A stretch of DNA of 64,000 nucleotides from Berberis thunbergii (GCA_003290165.1 QNQO01000533.1:496001-560000), one strand, 5' to 3'; numbered from the stretch's first letter, positions 32,396-46,821 are shown. The notes: generated from the letters alone by a model not told the origin. Translations and numbers: made by a program.

Positions 32396-32911
32396 GTGTT
32401 TTGCACGCGGGCCGCATGTGTGGAGCTCCCTCTTTGGCGAAAACAGGTTTCCCTCTTTGACGCAAGTTTCTCGCTTTGGCGAAAACAGGTTTCCCGCTTT
32501 CGCTTTGGCGAAAAAAATTGGGGAATATAAAAGAGTTGCGCGGTCATTGGGAGAACGATTTTTGACCAATTGCAGAGGAGAGATCGAGGTTTGGCGCATA
32601 GGAGAGATCGAGGAGTAGAGTCAGAGAGAGGTTTGCCGCAGAGGAGGAGAGAAAATCTGAGTCAGAGAGAGCTTAAAATTTCAAGGTTTGGTTTCGCCTC
32701 CTTCCATTTTCATTTTAGGGTTCCATTTTCATTTCCATTTCATTACTAATTTCACTTGAGAAAAATAAAAAAAAATTATAACCTTCCGATGGAACTTTCA
32801 ATTATTACAATGTTCCAGAGTGTTGTTCTTTACCCTTAAATTGGAAATTTGTTGATTCTTGTTGTCTGTAGACAATTTATTTAACTTAACATTGTGTGAA
32901 TTGTGTTTCAG
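32396..32911. other. CACTA-A inner left region, GC-rich block
   Basis: Begins TTGCACGCGGGCCGC, comparable in position to TTGCACGTGGACGTGTGG at 54505 in CACTA-C. A near-direct repeat of TTTGGCGAAAACAGGTTTCC occurs at about 32432 and 32474. Downstream GAGAGATCGAGG repeats (32577-32645) and CATTTTCATTT words follow. No gene. Confidence 0.5.
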
Positions 32912-33629
32912 GATACTTTAGAGGAAGAGTGTGTGAATGCCCTATTGTGCAAGGCGTAAAGTTTGTAGGCAATGGTTATACCCACTGTGAAGGTGAGTAT
33001 GGTTTGTGGTTCGATTCCAGTAAAAATCATGTAATAGTAGGCAACACCTCTTAGATATGTTTCAGTTGATATTGAGAATTTATTATTATTATACTCATTT
33101 GATATATTAGAAAGTAATTGTAGTTTTAGAATGACTTGTACACTTGCAAACATGAAATAGTGTGCATTTTGGTGATAAATGATGAGAAATGTGTTAATAT
33201 TATAGTTGTAATGAGTTTTAAGAGCTCTTGCAAAAACTTCATGTTGCTCCATTCTAAATATTGTCGTCATCATCCTTGAAAATAATTGTGTTATACCAAA
33301 TGATACAAAGGTCCAGTCCTCTATCCTAAAAACTTGAATTCTGAATACCTATAAATTTTGAAGGTTATAATCCTTGCACCACATCTGCTATCCTAAAAAC
33401 TTGATTCTGAGAACTTATAAATTTTGAAGGTTATAATCCTTGTACTATATCTACTAACAATGACTGCAGGGATATAAACTAATTTCCTTCATGCAAAACT
33501 TTGCATTATTGGCTTACCAAGTCAGCTGTTTGCCTTGATTCAACAGCATCAGGAGCTCTACGATGTGAAATTAACAATGGAGGCTGCTGGAGACAAACAC
33601 AAGAAGGCAGGACCTACTCTGCTTGCATA
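32912..33629 (+). pseudogene. Vacuolar sorting receptor (VSR) exon fragments
   Basis: Exon 32912-32992, after acceptor TTTCAG, reads (in the frame after a one-base loss near its start) [20 protein letters not shown] then YTHCE and ends at donor GTGAGT. Exon 33547-33629, after acceptor CAACAG, continues in phase (G|CA): [20 protein letters not shown] then RTYSACI, ending at donor GTAAGT. This cysteine-rich text is the EGF-like repeat region of plant VSRs, type-I membrane receptors that sort proteins from Golgi to vacuole. Only two exons and the intron between them (554 bp) are present of a protein of about 620 residues. The one-base deletion and missing flanks make it non-functional. It is the first gene piece inside CACTA-A; the actin and ACR pieces follow on the same strand. 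Confidence 0.85.
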
Positions 33630-33803
33630 GTAAGTACTTCAAGAGCACAAATAACTTATCTTTTAATGGTTTTGTTCAACTATTAAACATTGTCACTTGA
33701 GTTGAATGCCCTTTATGGTAGTTTAACTTTATTGTGGGTTCTTCAGGACCCCTGCCCGTGCCCGCATTTATTATAAAATTATATGACATCATGTTCTCAA
33801 CAG

Positions 33804-33849
33804 GTTTTTCTTGCGCACGGAGTCCAGCGGGTTCACTTTTAGCATCAGG
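33804..33849 (+). pseudogene. Very short orphan exon candidate
   Basis: 46 bp between acceptor TCAACAG and donor GTAAGTAG. Open in one frame as FFLRTESSGFTFSIR. It may belong with the next exon at 34434-34508, or be a chance match to splice signals. Confidence 0.25.
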
Positions 33850-34433
33850 GTAAGTAGAAGTTCACTTGAGCAATGTGCTCAAAGGACACATCTGTTGATT
33901 GTTGTATGTGAATTGGAATTCTAGTTATGGCCTATGGGGCTTGAAATCTCTTGGGTTTTTTTTTTTTGTAATTCTCTGAAGCTGCCTGTCTGACTCCCTT
34001 GCTTTGTTTATTCTTCACTCTTATAAATGTTGGCCTCAAACCTCATTAGCAAATAGTAATATAAACGGTTCTTCATTCTTGTAAAAGCAAGGACGTTACC
34101 ACCCTCGATTGGAGTGTCAGTTGTATGAATATCACAGACATGTTCAATTGCTTTCTATAACATGGATACCTAGTTAAATGGTACTATTTCGCTGCCTCTT
34201 GTGGTTCTGGAGAAACAAAAATTAGTTGTTATTAGTGGCCTAGGATTATGTTGCAAATTGCAATGAATAAGTGAAATGAAAATTCATTGTTTTTCATGTT
34301 TGTTGTCCATTAGAAAATAAGAGTCATTTTGTTGATTTATGTCAATTGTTACAGTTCCCTAAGATGAACCCCCCCCCTGCCGCCACCACTTTATGTATGC
34401 ATAGTACTCATTTGAATTATTAATGTTTTGCAG

Positions 34434-34508
34434 TGTCATATGGAGCGTCCAGTGTCTAAAATCAGCCTACAGGTGCCAGGACTGCTCAATGTTCTCAATT
34501 CCTTAGCA
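34434..34508 (+). pseudogene. Mur-ligase (MurC)-like exon fragment
   Basis: 75 bp between acceptor TTTGCAG and donor GTAAGTG, open and reading CHMERPVSKISLQVPGLLNV then LNSLA. In MurC-type ligases the linker before the C-terminal domain has the consensus VPGxHNxLNALAA; here the His is Leu. MurC-like genes occur in some plants and make or modify UDP-muramate-type precursors in plastids. One exon only, so the assignment is moderate. Confidence 0.45.
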
Positions 34509-34589
34509 GTAAGTGAATGTTCTTTCCAAATCTCCTCTCCATTTCAATTTTTTTTTAATTATGCATTTTTCTGGATTAAGCATTTTTTT

Positions 34590-37309
<2,720 letters not shown>

Positions 37310-37640
37310 CGTTAGTGTTTCGGCAATGGTAGGTCCTGGAACCGAGTGTTGGCAGGGCACTCTGCTGTAAAACAGAGTGTCCCCTGTTTTTCGGAGCAGG
37401 GAGAGGTTGTGGACTGGAAGGACTGGGCACTGGTTGCTGCGGACTGTGCTGTGGCCTGGACTGGTGGTAAGGCCGTGGCGAGATGGTGGATACGCATTAG
37501 GCTTATGGACGTTGTTGCGTTGCAGAGCGTCCTGTTGCTGTGTTGTGTTCTGAGCTGCTGCGATGCAGTGGCCTTCATGCGAACAAGCTGTTGCGACACT
37601 CTGCTACGTTTCAGCGTGCTGCGCTAAATCTGGGTATTGA
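37310..37640. other. GC-rich insert in CACTA-A, origin unknown
   Basis: About 330 bp of markedly higher GC than the surroundings, rich in CTGTGCTG / GTTGCTGTG words. A long plus-strand frame (37346-37627) and an antisense frame both exist, as happens by chance in GC-rich DNA. I see no family motif. No terminal repeats noticed. Confidence 0.35.
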
Positions 37641-37871
37641 ATTTTTGCATTTTGTTTATTCATGATAGAATTCTTTATAAGCGCATTTGCTTGATTCTCA
37701 AGCTAAAAGCTCTGAGTGGCATTGAGATTCTTTCATTCAATATAGGGCTTGCCCCTTTTTTTACATTATATTTATATAGACATAGTGATCAAATGATCAC
37801 TTTTTCACTTCATTTAATTTTTTTTGGGGCAATTTAGGACTTGATTAATTTTTTGCCTTTTGTTGTGGCAG

Positions 37872-38565
37872 AATTGTGGTTGACAATGATGCTTGTGAGC
37901 ATGCAACTGTCATTCAGGTGAGCTGCTTATACCCTTTGGGATCTTCTGTTCGTTCTATCGGAGACTTGCAAGAAATTAAAGATTTTCGATATTACTGATA
38001 GTGAATTTTTTTTTATAGGTTGATAGTGCCAACAAACATGGAATTGTCTTAGAAGTTGTGCAACTTCTTACTGATCTCAAACCTTACTATAGTGAAAGCG
38101 TACATATCTTCTGATGGAGGATGGTTTATGGATGGTAAGGTTTCCATTCCAGACTACTTGATTTGATTTGAAATGAACTCAAACCCTTTTATTATCATTC
38201 TCGTGCTAAACTTAAGATCATATCTTTCAGTGTTCAAAGTGACAGATGATGATGGAAATAAAATCAGAGATGAAGGACTTATCAATTATATCATAAAGGT
38301 CAGAATTCATAAACTGATTGATACTCATCTCCATTTATGTTCATAACTTTCATTTCTACCAAAACCTTTTGTGGTGCTTGCAGTACTCTACTAATAATCA
38401 AACTGTTTCATTTATGATTTTCAGTCTCTAGAAACCAATGTATGCTTTCTCTCATCTTTCAGAAGCTCTGTTGGGGTAATGCCATCTAAAGAGCACACAT
38501 CGATTGAGTTAACTGGCACTGACAGGCCAGGTTTACTATCCGAATTGTCCGCTGTATTGACAATT
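37872..38565 (+). pseudogene. ACT-domain repeat (ACR) protein fragment
   Basis: Four exons with introns in order. 37872-37917: IVVDNDACEHATVIQ, donor GTGAGC. 38019-38134: VDSANKHGIVLEVVQLLTDL; then a one-base insertion shifts the frame before TIVKAYISSDGGWFMD, donor GTAAGG. 38231-38298: VFKVTDDDGNKIRDEGLINY then IIK, donor GTCAG. 38425-38565: SLETN, then VGVMPSKEHTSIELTGTDRP then GLLSELSAVLT. Plant ACR proteins carry four ACT domains and act as amino-acid/nitrogen-status sensors; DxxNKHG, SSDGGWFMDVF and ELTGTDRPGLLSE are signature pieces of the first and second domains. Frameshift and truncation make it dead. After SAVLT the text turns abruptly into the repeat at 38590. Confidence 0.85.
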
Positions 38566-38579
38566 GGTAAAACCTTAGA

Positions 38580-38745
38580 GGTTGGTCGTCCCTCACAGAG
38601 CAGCAGTTCGTCCCTCGCAGAGCAGCAGTTCATCCCTCGCAACAGCAACAGTGATTCCCTCGCAGCAGCAGCAGTGCGTACCTCGCATCATCATCAGATC
38701 GTCCCTTGCAGTAGCAGCATTGCGTCTCTCATAGCAGTAGCAGCA
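38580..38745 (+). repeat. Short tandem repeat of CCCTCGCAGAGCAGCAG type
   Basis: About eight imperfect units of 15-25 bp built on (T)CCCTCGCAGxAGCAGCAGT. Read as protein it gives a Ser/Ala-rich run, which explains the open frames on both strands here (38479-38769, 38421-38648). It begins exactly where ACR homology ends. Confidence 0.7.
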
Positions 38746-38984
38746 TTGTTCCACTTTCTTTGTATTTGAGATATTTAAGTTTGTGTGTGTGTCATTGTAT
38801 TTGAGATATTATTTGATAGATTTTGACTCAATGTAATACATTTTCTTATTAATTACATTACTTTGCCTCTATTCATGGAAATGTTTAAGTTTGGCACATT
38901 AAAATTTTTATTTTCTAGAAATAAAACTTATAAGATGTAATTAAAGTCATTTGATAGCAATAAATAAATAAAAATTATAAAAAA

Positions 38985-39395
38985 AAAAATTGCCACGGTT
39001 TAAAACCGTGGCTAATTATTGCAACGGCTAAAAACCGTGGCTACCTTGCCACGACTTATAATCGTGGCTACCTTGCCACGGCTTATAACCGTGGCTAGTA
39101 CTGGCCACGGCTTAAAACCATTGCTAAAGCTATTGCAACGGCTTAAAACCGTGGCCAAACTTGCAACGGTTTTAAGCCGTGGCTACTCTTGCCCACGGCT
39201 TAGAACCGTGGCTAAGATTTTGGCAACGGTTTATAACCGTGGCTAAATCATCAACCGTCCTCGAGATAAAACCGTTGCTTATATTTTAGCCACGATTTTT
39301 AGCCGTTACTAGGGATTTAGCGACGCCTCTACAACCCACGGTTCTAAGCCGTGCCAATGGGTTACCCCCACGGTTTAAAACCGTTGCTAATGGCC
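38985..39395. repeat. CACTA-A right subterminal repeat array
   Basis: About a dozen units of GCCACGGCTTAxAACCGTGGCTA-like text with spacers of 5-12 bp, mostly palindromic; mutated units replace CCACGG by CAACGG. This is the mirror of the left arrays. Frame 39019-39246 is the array read as protein. Confidence 0.85.
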
Positions 39396-39410
39396 ATTTT
39401 TGGTGTAGTG

Positions 39411-39840
39411 AAGATAAGGTTAGCAGTAGTGGCAAGAGAACCACAACAGAGAAAAGTCATATTTCAGGACTTCATGGTAGTAGACGTGTTGTAGGAAATT
39501 TTCCATGCCTCGAACCTTATCTTGGGAAGACCATGCCTCCACCAGATGTAGGTAGTTTTCCACCTTTCGCCAGTGCGTTAAGTACACTGCTAACCACTCA
39601 GAAAGAACAATACGTGGAGATCAACCTAAGGCATGAGGCTGCATTATGTTGCACTGAAGCAATGGAATGTTCCCAGATTCAATCGGATCCCACAGTGCAA
39701 TATGAACCAAAATCGGGCCTAGTGACTGTAACCGCATCACTCCAATCACTCGAGATCCCAAAAACAATGACTCGCTTCAGAGAGACGGGTCATTCAAGCG
39801 GTACAAGAGCAATCCACTCTTCAACCCATTAGAACAAAGA
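39411..39840 (+). pseudogene. gypsy-2 protease, second half
   Basis: Continues the protease cut at 24789: RLAVVAREPQQRKVIFQDFM, then VVDVL-stop, then NLILGRPCLHQM at about 39510-39545. (I/L)LGRP is the typical second conserved block of retroviral-type aspartic proteases of gypsy elements. The following frame (39533-39832; FPPFASALSTLLTTQKEQYV...) has no reverse-transcriptase motif and no family I know. Confidence 0.65.
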
Positions 39841-41108
39841 GATTAGCGCAAGCAGGAGTACAACCCTCGACATTCCATCGGTGCGGAGATTAATTCCCCC
39901 CAAAAGGCTTACTCTTTAGTAGCCTCTATGACATCAGCGAAATTCAACAATCCGCTGAAAGCACAAACGATCCACAAGATCCATACGATTCACTTTAGAG
40001 CATGATCAATTTCCCTTCGCTCGACCCTTTCCCAATATCAAGGACAAAGGGGCAAAGGGGGTTGAAAGCACAGAACGATCGATTGCTCTGTTGAATCACC
40101 TCAAAAAAGTGACCCGCTAACAGCAACGCAGACCTTACAACGGACTACTAACTCCCTCAAACAACATCCTGCATCCTTGCAGACTTCCTCGAACGACATC
40201 CAAACGCTCGAAGGAAGTAGAAGAAGGAAGATGAGGATGGCCGGAAGCGACGAAACAGTCGAGGTTTCACAATGTTGTCAAGCGAAGACACTTTTTTTAT
40301 GTGCAGTACCCGGGGTGACTAAGAGATACCACCCTCGGAAGCATCACACATCCGCTAACACTTCGATCAACCATAAGCTAGCAGCGGAAACCACATACAC
40401 GCAGGCACAACGGTACAAGGTAACACCAAGGCTTCTCCCTTAGGAGGAAATGCGTACTTCTTCTCCACAATATGATGAGAAATTATGAGATCTCAGCGAA
40501 TCAACTATGTGCCCACCCAGAACAGGTGACAACACATAACAACAATTATCGTCGTGCCCGATTAGAGGGAGTACCGATACTCAACCATCTTGCAGTCTAC
40601 GTTGTACACGTGGTACCATGCAATCTACGCCGTATGCGTAGCGTAATTTGTGTAAGAAACCCTAGCTCTCCTTCTACGGGCCTATGAGCTCGACCGACTA
40701 TTCAAGCAATATCCTATCACATGCCTGACATGAGCACTAGAAGTCCTAGTCAATTCTGACACCCGGATCATACTTGCGGATCACTAGCTAATTTAAGGTA
40801 ATTTTATCCGCAAAGTGCACTATGCCCACAGACACAGGTTCGCACACCCTCAAGCAAGCGAAATCTTTCCCCAACCAGGTAAGCTTAGTCAGCTGAGGCT
40901 GATGACGACAACTTCTGGCTCATCTCAACACCCAATCTGTCTAGCACGGATCTCGATGGTTTAGGAAGTGGGAACCTAATCAACGCTATCACGCCTGGTA
41001 ACGACGACTTGTGATCATTGCCCCCTTCACAGTCTATGATCGTTGAACCCGATCAGGTAAGCCTAGCTAATGACGACTGGCAACGAAAGCTTATGATCAA
41101 AGCCAAAA
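39841..41108. other. gypsy-2 interior, no RT or integrase seen
   Basis: The place where pol should be. I find no YxDD, no RNase H and no HHCC integrase text in any frame. It may be the untranslated spacer of a pol-less element. Scattered ACCCGATCAGGTAAGC words at 40870 and 41050 hint at weak repeats. Confidence 0.5.
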
Positions 41109-41660
41109 CCTGTAGCCCCCATTACGTGGCGTAGATGGTTTGGAAGGCGGAAGCCTAGTCAGTTCTAAACTAATTCTGATGGCTCACCGCCAGACTATTG
41201 CTTTTAAGTTTGGCCACCGAATTACTAACTCTGAACTTATAGCCCCTACTGCGCGGGTGTAGATGTTTTAGAAAGTGGGAGCATAGTAAGTCCTGAACTG
41301 GTTTTGATGGCTTGCCACGAAACCACTGCTCTTCAGCATGGCCACCTAAAAACTCCCAAATTTGTAGCTTGATGCGCACGAGTGTAGATGATTTGGAAGG
41401 TAGGAGCCTAGTTAGTCCCGAACTCATTCCAATGGCTTGCCACGAGGCCACTATTTTTCAACCTGATAGCCAAACCCCTTCGTTTCAAACTTGTAGCCCT
41501 CACTGTGCGGGTATAGATGGTTTGAAAGGTAGGAGACTAGTCAGTCCCTGACTGATGTCGACGGCTCGCCACGAGACAACTGCACTTCAGCATGGCTGCC
41601 AAATCCTTATTCCCTAAACCTGTAGTTCATTCTTTTTGGACATAGATGGTTCATAAGGTG
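41109..41660 (+). repeat. 126-bp tandem repeat (about 4.3 copies) in gypsy-2
   Basis: Imperfect units start at about 41109, 41235, 41360 and 41488, with a partial fifth at about 41616. Each has TGTAG...GTAGATGxTTTxGAAxGTxGGAGCCTAGT, then AGTCC(C/T)GAACT, GGCTxGCCACGAxxCCACTxxTTxxCA and CCAAA. Such minisatellites in the non-coding part before the 3' end are known from Tat/Ogre-lineage gypsy elements. Open frames at 41170-41451 and 41312-41551 come from the repeat. Confidence 0.8.
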
Positions 41661-42185
41661 AAAGCCTTAAGCAGCTCGTTACACGATCACCGCAAAGATA
41701 AATCACAACTCAGTCAGTGTCCTCATGAGCTTGCATTCTATTATCAGCAGAGGCCACTCACGCCAACACATAAATCGTCCAGCCAACACGCAGACAGATG
41801 CTACACATATGCTAACCTGAGCTTATGACGCCTAGCTAGATACAAACGCTATGACGAGTACACTCGGCTATCACAACTCGCTTATAATGGCGGCTACAGC
41901 CGACAAATCAGACAAGATAGATAAGCCCCCAGCAGCTTATTTTAAGGATGAAATACATCTTGGGTAATGCAACCCATGGCTAAACCGTCTACGACATGCC
42001 CGCTGTTGGACATGACTATGCAACGGTGACTCTAAGTCACCCGCAACATAAATGGTCAAGCTCTTAACTACAAATAGACTGCTCGGCTTCCTACTGATCC
42101 AACCAGCCTATGCCCAAATAAGCGACAAGGTGAAACAGAAGACACATGATAAAAATTGCGGGCACAAAACGGATACAAAACGTAC
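41661..42185. other. gypsy-2 interior spacer, no gene seen
   Basis: No motif recognised. AGCTTATGACG and related GCTATGACGAG words suggest decayed repeats. Confidence 0.4.
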
Positions 42186-43760
42186 TTAAGATAAAATTGT
42201 TTTCATTAACAGTCGAAGCAAAATGGGTACAAGTATACAAAGTTTACTCCTAAATAGAAGATGGTAAAAAAATAGAATAGCTAAGCTTAATGGAAGAAGG
42301 AGCTGGAGTCGTGTCCATATGCGCCACGTCCTGAGCATCAGGGTCCGAACCGCCATTTCGTCCGATGACGCAAAGGCAATGAACAAGTCTACATACGACA
42401 TCTTCTTATAACGACCAAGATCCCATTCCGGATGCTCCTCCTTCATCTGCTCCAATAGCTCTAATCTATTGTGTACAACCCAACGAAACTCGTACTTGCC
42501 TTGTTCCTACAAAAGTTCTTCCTCTCGTGCCTTCGCTCAGCAAGTTCATGCTCCCACAGCTCCAACTTGCCAGTCAGCCCATCAACTTGAGACTACTCTG
42601 TACCCAAATTGCTCTTTACAACATTGAGCTCGTGTTTTTATAATCCGAGCTGGTCCTCAACCTTCATCTTCTCCCGAGCATTAAACTCCATGTCGGCCTC
42701 TAATTGTTGCTTTTGAGCTGCCCAGTTGGCCTCCTTCAAGGCATTCTCTTTAGCAAGAGACTGCAATGCAGAACGCGCCTCAGCCGCAGCTTCCTGCGCG
42801 ACCCCATGTCTTGACAAGTCCGATCCAACTCCTGCTTGAATCTGTCCCTCGCAGACACCGCTTTCGCTTTCGCTTTCGCTTTTCGCTAGATCACGACTAA
42901 CTGCTCCAACCTCTTATCCTTAGCCTGCTTCTTCAACAACTCAATTTCATAAAGTGCGTCGAAATTCAACGCTTACATATGCGAGAAGACACGTTCCATG
43001 GTGTATATACCCTCTCACGAGATGCCTCGATTTTGTTCCAGCAACGACCATCTGGCTCAAATGAAACATACCCAACATAAGGTCATTTAAGCCCTTATCC
43101 ATACGCCCTTCAAGTGTATCCTTTTCGGATTTTTGAAAGTAATTCATTAGCCAGCTATGACGCCTGCTTATATGCTTCCTTGAGGCATACTCTACGTCAA
43201 CCTCCCAGTGCCAGACCTGAGTGCTCATCATCACTAAGTCCGGAGCAAACATGCTTATGTGCACATCCGGATGAAACTCTCCTGGATTAAGAATTACACC
43301 GGCACCACCCTTTGCAGTCGCCACTGTTCCCAGGCTTTCCTTTGCAACCTTTCCTTTGTCACGAACAACCGACACTTTAGTGCAAGACGACTTAACAGGA
43401 TCCGAATGAAGGGGAGGATGAAAGTTATCCAACGAACCCTCCAACACCTCGAGACGTGGCCTGGAACGAGATGGTGAACAATGCAGACTATGAGAAATTT
43501 GGCATGTGCCACCACAACCACTATTAGATGGCCCACCAGTGACCTTCCTTTTCTTATGAGGGACCCCATCTTCAGACTTAACTCGTGACGTTTGGTAAAG
43601 AGTGGGGGCGACATGCCATTTGTCCCACAACTTACTGTGAATAAAGTTGGGAATGCATATGACATCCACCACGTTCTTCGTTGACAAGCTGCGGAGCGTC
43701 TCTATAGTGTTTTGCCCCTCTAGGGTAAAAAGAGTAGTGGGCAACCATCCTGCAAAGAAA
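42186..43760 (-). pseudogene. Antisense ORF of gypsy-2, PF04195-like
   Basis: Antisense to gag and homologous to 8487-10851. From the 3' splice site TTTGCAG at about 43750 the minus strand reads GWLPTTLFTLEGQNTIETLR, a basic patch SEDGVPHKKRKVTGG, GAGVILNPGEFHPDVHISMF (about 43300), VEYASRKHISRRHSWLMNYF and DKGLNDLMLGMFHLSQMVVA, then a coiled-coil part, ending in MEQMKEEHPEWDLGRYKKMS (42455-42396). The frame 43780-42947 is open for 277 codons, much better kept than the gypsy-1 copy; further along it breaks. Exon 1 with the YGIPDDL motif was not found. The role is unknown; the coiled coil and KKRK patch suggest a nuclear, self-associating protein (inference). A CGCTTT hexamer run lies at 42856-42885. 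Confidence 0.65.
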
Positions 43761-45111
43761 AAAAAACCACAGACAGACATACCCAGACCAAAGTGGTTTT
43801 ATTCCTAGCACATTTATGAACAAAATGACTAGGCTGAAAACACCCGTTGCATGGAAACTTGTTACTGAATGGTAGTGGTTCACAATAGTTATTGCATTTT
43901 GAGGAGTATGTTTAGAACCACCGGGAACAACAGGACAGTTAGAAACAACTTTGAGAACCTTTATTCTAGACCGTTTTGCAAATTTCTCAGCTCCAGACAT
44001 AGTTTCCAAATCTACCAAGACAAGTTTTCTGGGAATATCAACACGCTACCCATACAAATACTAGCAAGCTTTTTGTTTTTCAGTTGCAAACAATTTTAAG
44101 TGAAATTCGTTGGTGTACTCAACAAAATGTAGAAGAACCCTATTTTAACTGATGTAACTTACTGAAATATGTTTGTGTAACAAAGGTTTTCTACAATAAA
44201 TTTCTTAACGGTTGCTAAGTATGAAGCTGCCTCATATTTGACATGTCGCGCTCCTTACTCATATATATTTCAGTCCACCAAGTACTAGCATAGCCTTTAA
44301 GTTTAGCGGCAGTCAACAAAAAATACCCCCTTCTCTTTTACTATCATAAGTTGGAATGTCCAACTCAATGTTTCATTGTTGCATTCATTCCACATAATGA
44401 AGCAACCTCTCAGATTCAAATAGGACAATATTATCAAACTCATATTGCTATCACCTTCAATAGGAAAAATAACAAACTATTAAAATTCGCCGGAGGTGGG
44501 TGTCGTGGATTACCCTGAAAAGTACAATGCATTCTTGAAGTTGTAGTTGTTGGACTGTCTCTTAGGAAAAGGGTGTTACTTTCAAGAACCTCTTCCACAG
44601 CCCAACCTCTTCAATAACTATTATGTGGAGTGATTGGCTTCTATGATTACTCGATTAGGAGGAAGATATGTCCTACAATCTCCAGGCTTCACCTATTCTG
44701 ATCATGTACCAGTTTGAAGTTGTCCATTCATGAGGGAATATCATCTTTTTTAAGTTTCTATCCGTCTACTTCCTTTGGATCAAATTGTGTAGAGGTTAAT
44801 TTGGAAGAGCAGTTATCATCAATCTTTATTGGGCGATCAAGTAGTTCTAGTTCTGAACTAGGTTCCTAGTTGTGGGATTAAGTTAGGCATAGTGTTGGTG
44901 TTTTCCCTGATGGTGGATAGGTTCCATATTGAATTTAGGGGTGCATTGGGTTGATTTTGGAGTTGTAGGAGTTGTGGGTTGGTAAATGTTGTGCTAGAAA
45001 ATATGGGTTTGGGGGTAAAGGATACAAAATATCCCCATGAGGGTTGAAGAACCCGAGCATTAGATGGGAAAACCCCTAAAAAAAAGATTTGATGAAACGG
45101 ACATCGAAGGT
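43761..45111. other. Unassigned region right of gypsy-2
   Basis: The minus-strand frame 44018-43632 starts MVDLETMSGAEKFAKRSRIK but shows no known family; it may include intron sequence of the PF04195-like gene. The 3' LTR expected for gypsy-2 is not recognisable. 44500-45080 is ordinary-looking DNA without an open frame. Confidence 0.35.
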
Positions 45112-46037
45112 CAGTGGCGAACCCAGGATTTTAGTCGGGGGGGGGGGGGGGGAATGACAAATAATTATTAGTTGATAATGATAGTTATCAAGGGTAGAGC
45201 AAAACAAAAAAATCCTACCTGAGCTAGTAACAAATAAAAAATACAACTATCAAAAGTACATTGCATATACCATATTGAATCCAGTGTAGTCCAATTTTAA
45301 GCCAAAATAAGATTGCAATAGGATAAATATCATTAGGATAAGTATCTAGGATATATAACTAAAATCACAAAATAATTAGGAAAAGTATCTAGTTGAAGCT
45401 TAACAAATCTGAAATCTGCGAGCATAATAGGATCCTAATACAATTTCATAGAAAAAATGGTTTATATGAGCCTCAAATTTTGTATGAGTTGGCTAATGGT
45501 ATAAATTTTCATTCAATTATATAGTTATCATTTTAGATATTAATTTCAAATATTTTTTTGGAGGTTTTATACCACTTGTGAACAATCAGTTCATTTTTTT
45601 TAATGTTTGCAATTACATATAAAATTGCGTTGAAAACAAAAAAGTAGGGGTAGGCCACAATGACAAAAATAGTAATTGTTAATAACCATAAAAAAATCAT
45701 ACTCTCCAAGAGAACTGAAAATAAGTTTTAATAAAATTAGGAGTAACAATGATGGAGAATATCAATTATCAATAGACATAAAAATGTATAGTTAATAGTA
45801 ATAAAGAAATCTTACGCTCTAAGAGTATCGAACTCAGATCATTTACTAAAATGTTAAACTTCCAACCACTACACCAACAAAGACATTTAGGAATTGTTAT
45901 ATGAACAATTACCATATTGTATTATAAATTATAAATTGAATTTTTTTGTAAGTCTAAGTATTTATTAAAAATATTTTGAAAGTTGAGGGGGGGGGGGGGG
46001 CAGCTGCTCCCCTGGCCCCTTATTAGGTTCGCCCTTT
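45112..46037. mobile_element. hAT-like MITE capped by poly-G tracts
   Basis: Left end CAGTGGCGAACCCAGGATTT with a run of 16 G at 45137-45152. Right end has a run of 14 G at 45987-46000 and then CAGCTGCTCCCC...GGTTCGCCCTTT. The GGCGAACC / GGTTCGCC ends are inverted. Possible 8-bp target duplication TCGAAGGT (45104-45111) / TTGAAGGC (46038-46045), two changes. The interior is AT-rich and non-coding. The frame at 45983-46180 is the poly-G end read as protein. Confidence 0.6.
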
Positions 46038-46821
46038 TTGAAGGCCCTCGATTGCTAAATAGAGCAGGCATGACAACCCTAAGCTACCGATCAGAGGCGG
46101 CACATAGAACGACACGACTATTGTGGTTTCATCAATTTGGGTTTATGTGGTGGATGCTATGTCGTCTAGTAGTTATCTAGCGTGTTGGACTTGTCCCAAA
46201 GTGTTTTCGACCTTCTTCAACTTCTCCATCACCTTTTGATCATTTCCTTTTTCCCATGCATCTGACTTATAATGGTGTTGAGAGTAGTTTGCGAGGTTGC
46301 CAACTTACCTTGTTTGCAACTTCTTAATTGTTTCCTTAAAAGCCTTATCTTCTTCTTCTTCTTCTTCTAATTCTTAGTAGTCACTGCACTTTCTACCAAG
46401 AGCGAACAATGTTGCAATACCAATTTGATGATGATCACGGTGGAATGGAAAAAAGAAGAAGCTGGTATTAACAAGGCGTTCATGAAATTGAGAAAAATAA
46501 CCTTATTCAGTTAGGACTTGTGGAACCTAGTCCTAACCCTAATCAGAATAGAAATCCATATTCTAATTGAAAAGAAATTCTTTAATTTACTAGTTAGGAC
46601 CAAGCTCACTTATCCGATAAATTAACACAACATATTGATATACCTCTATACCCATCAAATTTAGTTAAGATTTTTTTCTTTGTTTATAAACTTTTTGTGG
46701 TGTCAGTGTTGAAACTAAGTTCTAATGGGTTAGAAAGCTACTTGTTTTGGTTACATATTGCTTAAGACACATATATTTTAGTGTTCTAGAAGGTTGTGGA
46801 GTGAACTAGGGTGGTCTATAT
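46038..46821. other. Unassigned DNA with CTT repeat
   Basis: No gene. (CTT)n tract at about 46351-46369. At about 46414-46430 the minus strand reads ATTGGTATTGCAACATTGTT, reminiscent of a decayed TGGTATCAGAGC primer-binding region of an LTR element, but no LTR could be delimited. Confidence 0.35.

Noticed and set aside
37346..37627. 93-codon frame in the GC-rich block
   Set aside because: High GC lengthens chance frames; the opposite strand is equally open and no family motif is visible.
38479..38769. 96-codon frame as a gene
   Set aside because: Only its first part is ACR coding; the rest is the CTCGCAGCAG repeat.
41170..41551. Opposing frames of 79-93 codons
   Set aside because: Both run through the 126-bp tandem repeat.
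43259..43665. Plus-strand 43259-43477 and alternate minus-strand 43294-43665 frames
   Set aside because: Shadows of the antisense PF04195-like coding at 42947-43780.
44500..44900. LINE endonuclease-like fragment
   Set aside because: A few suggestive words but no continuous motif in any frame.
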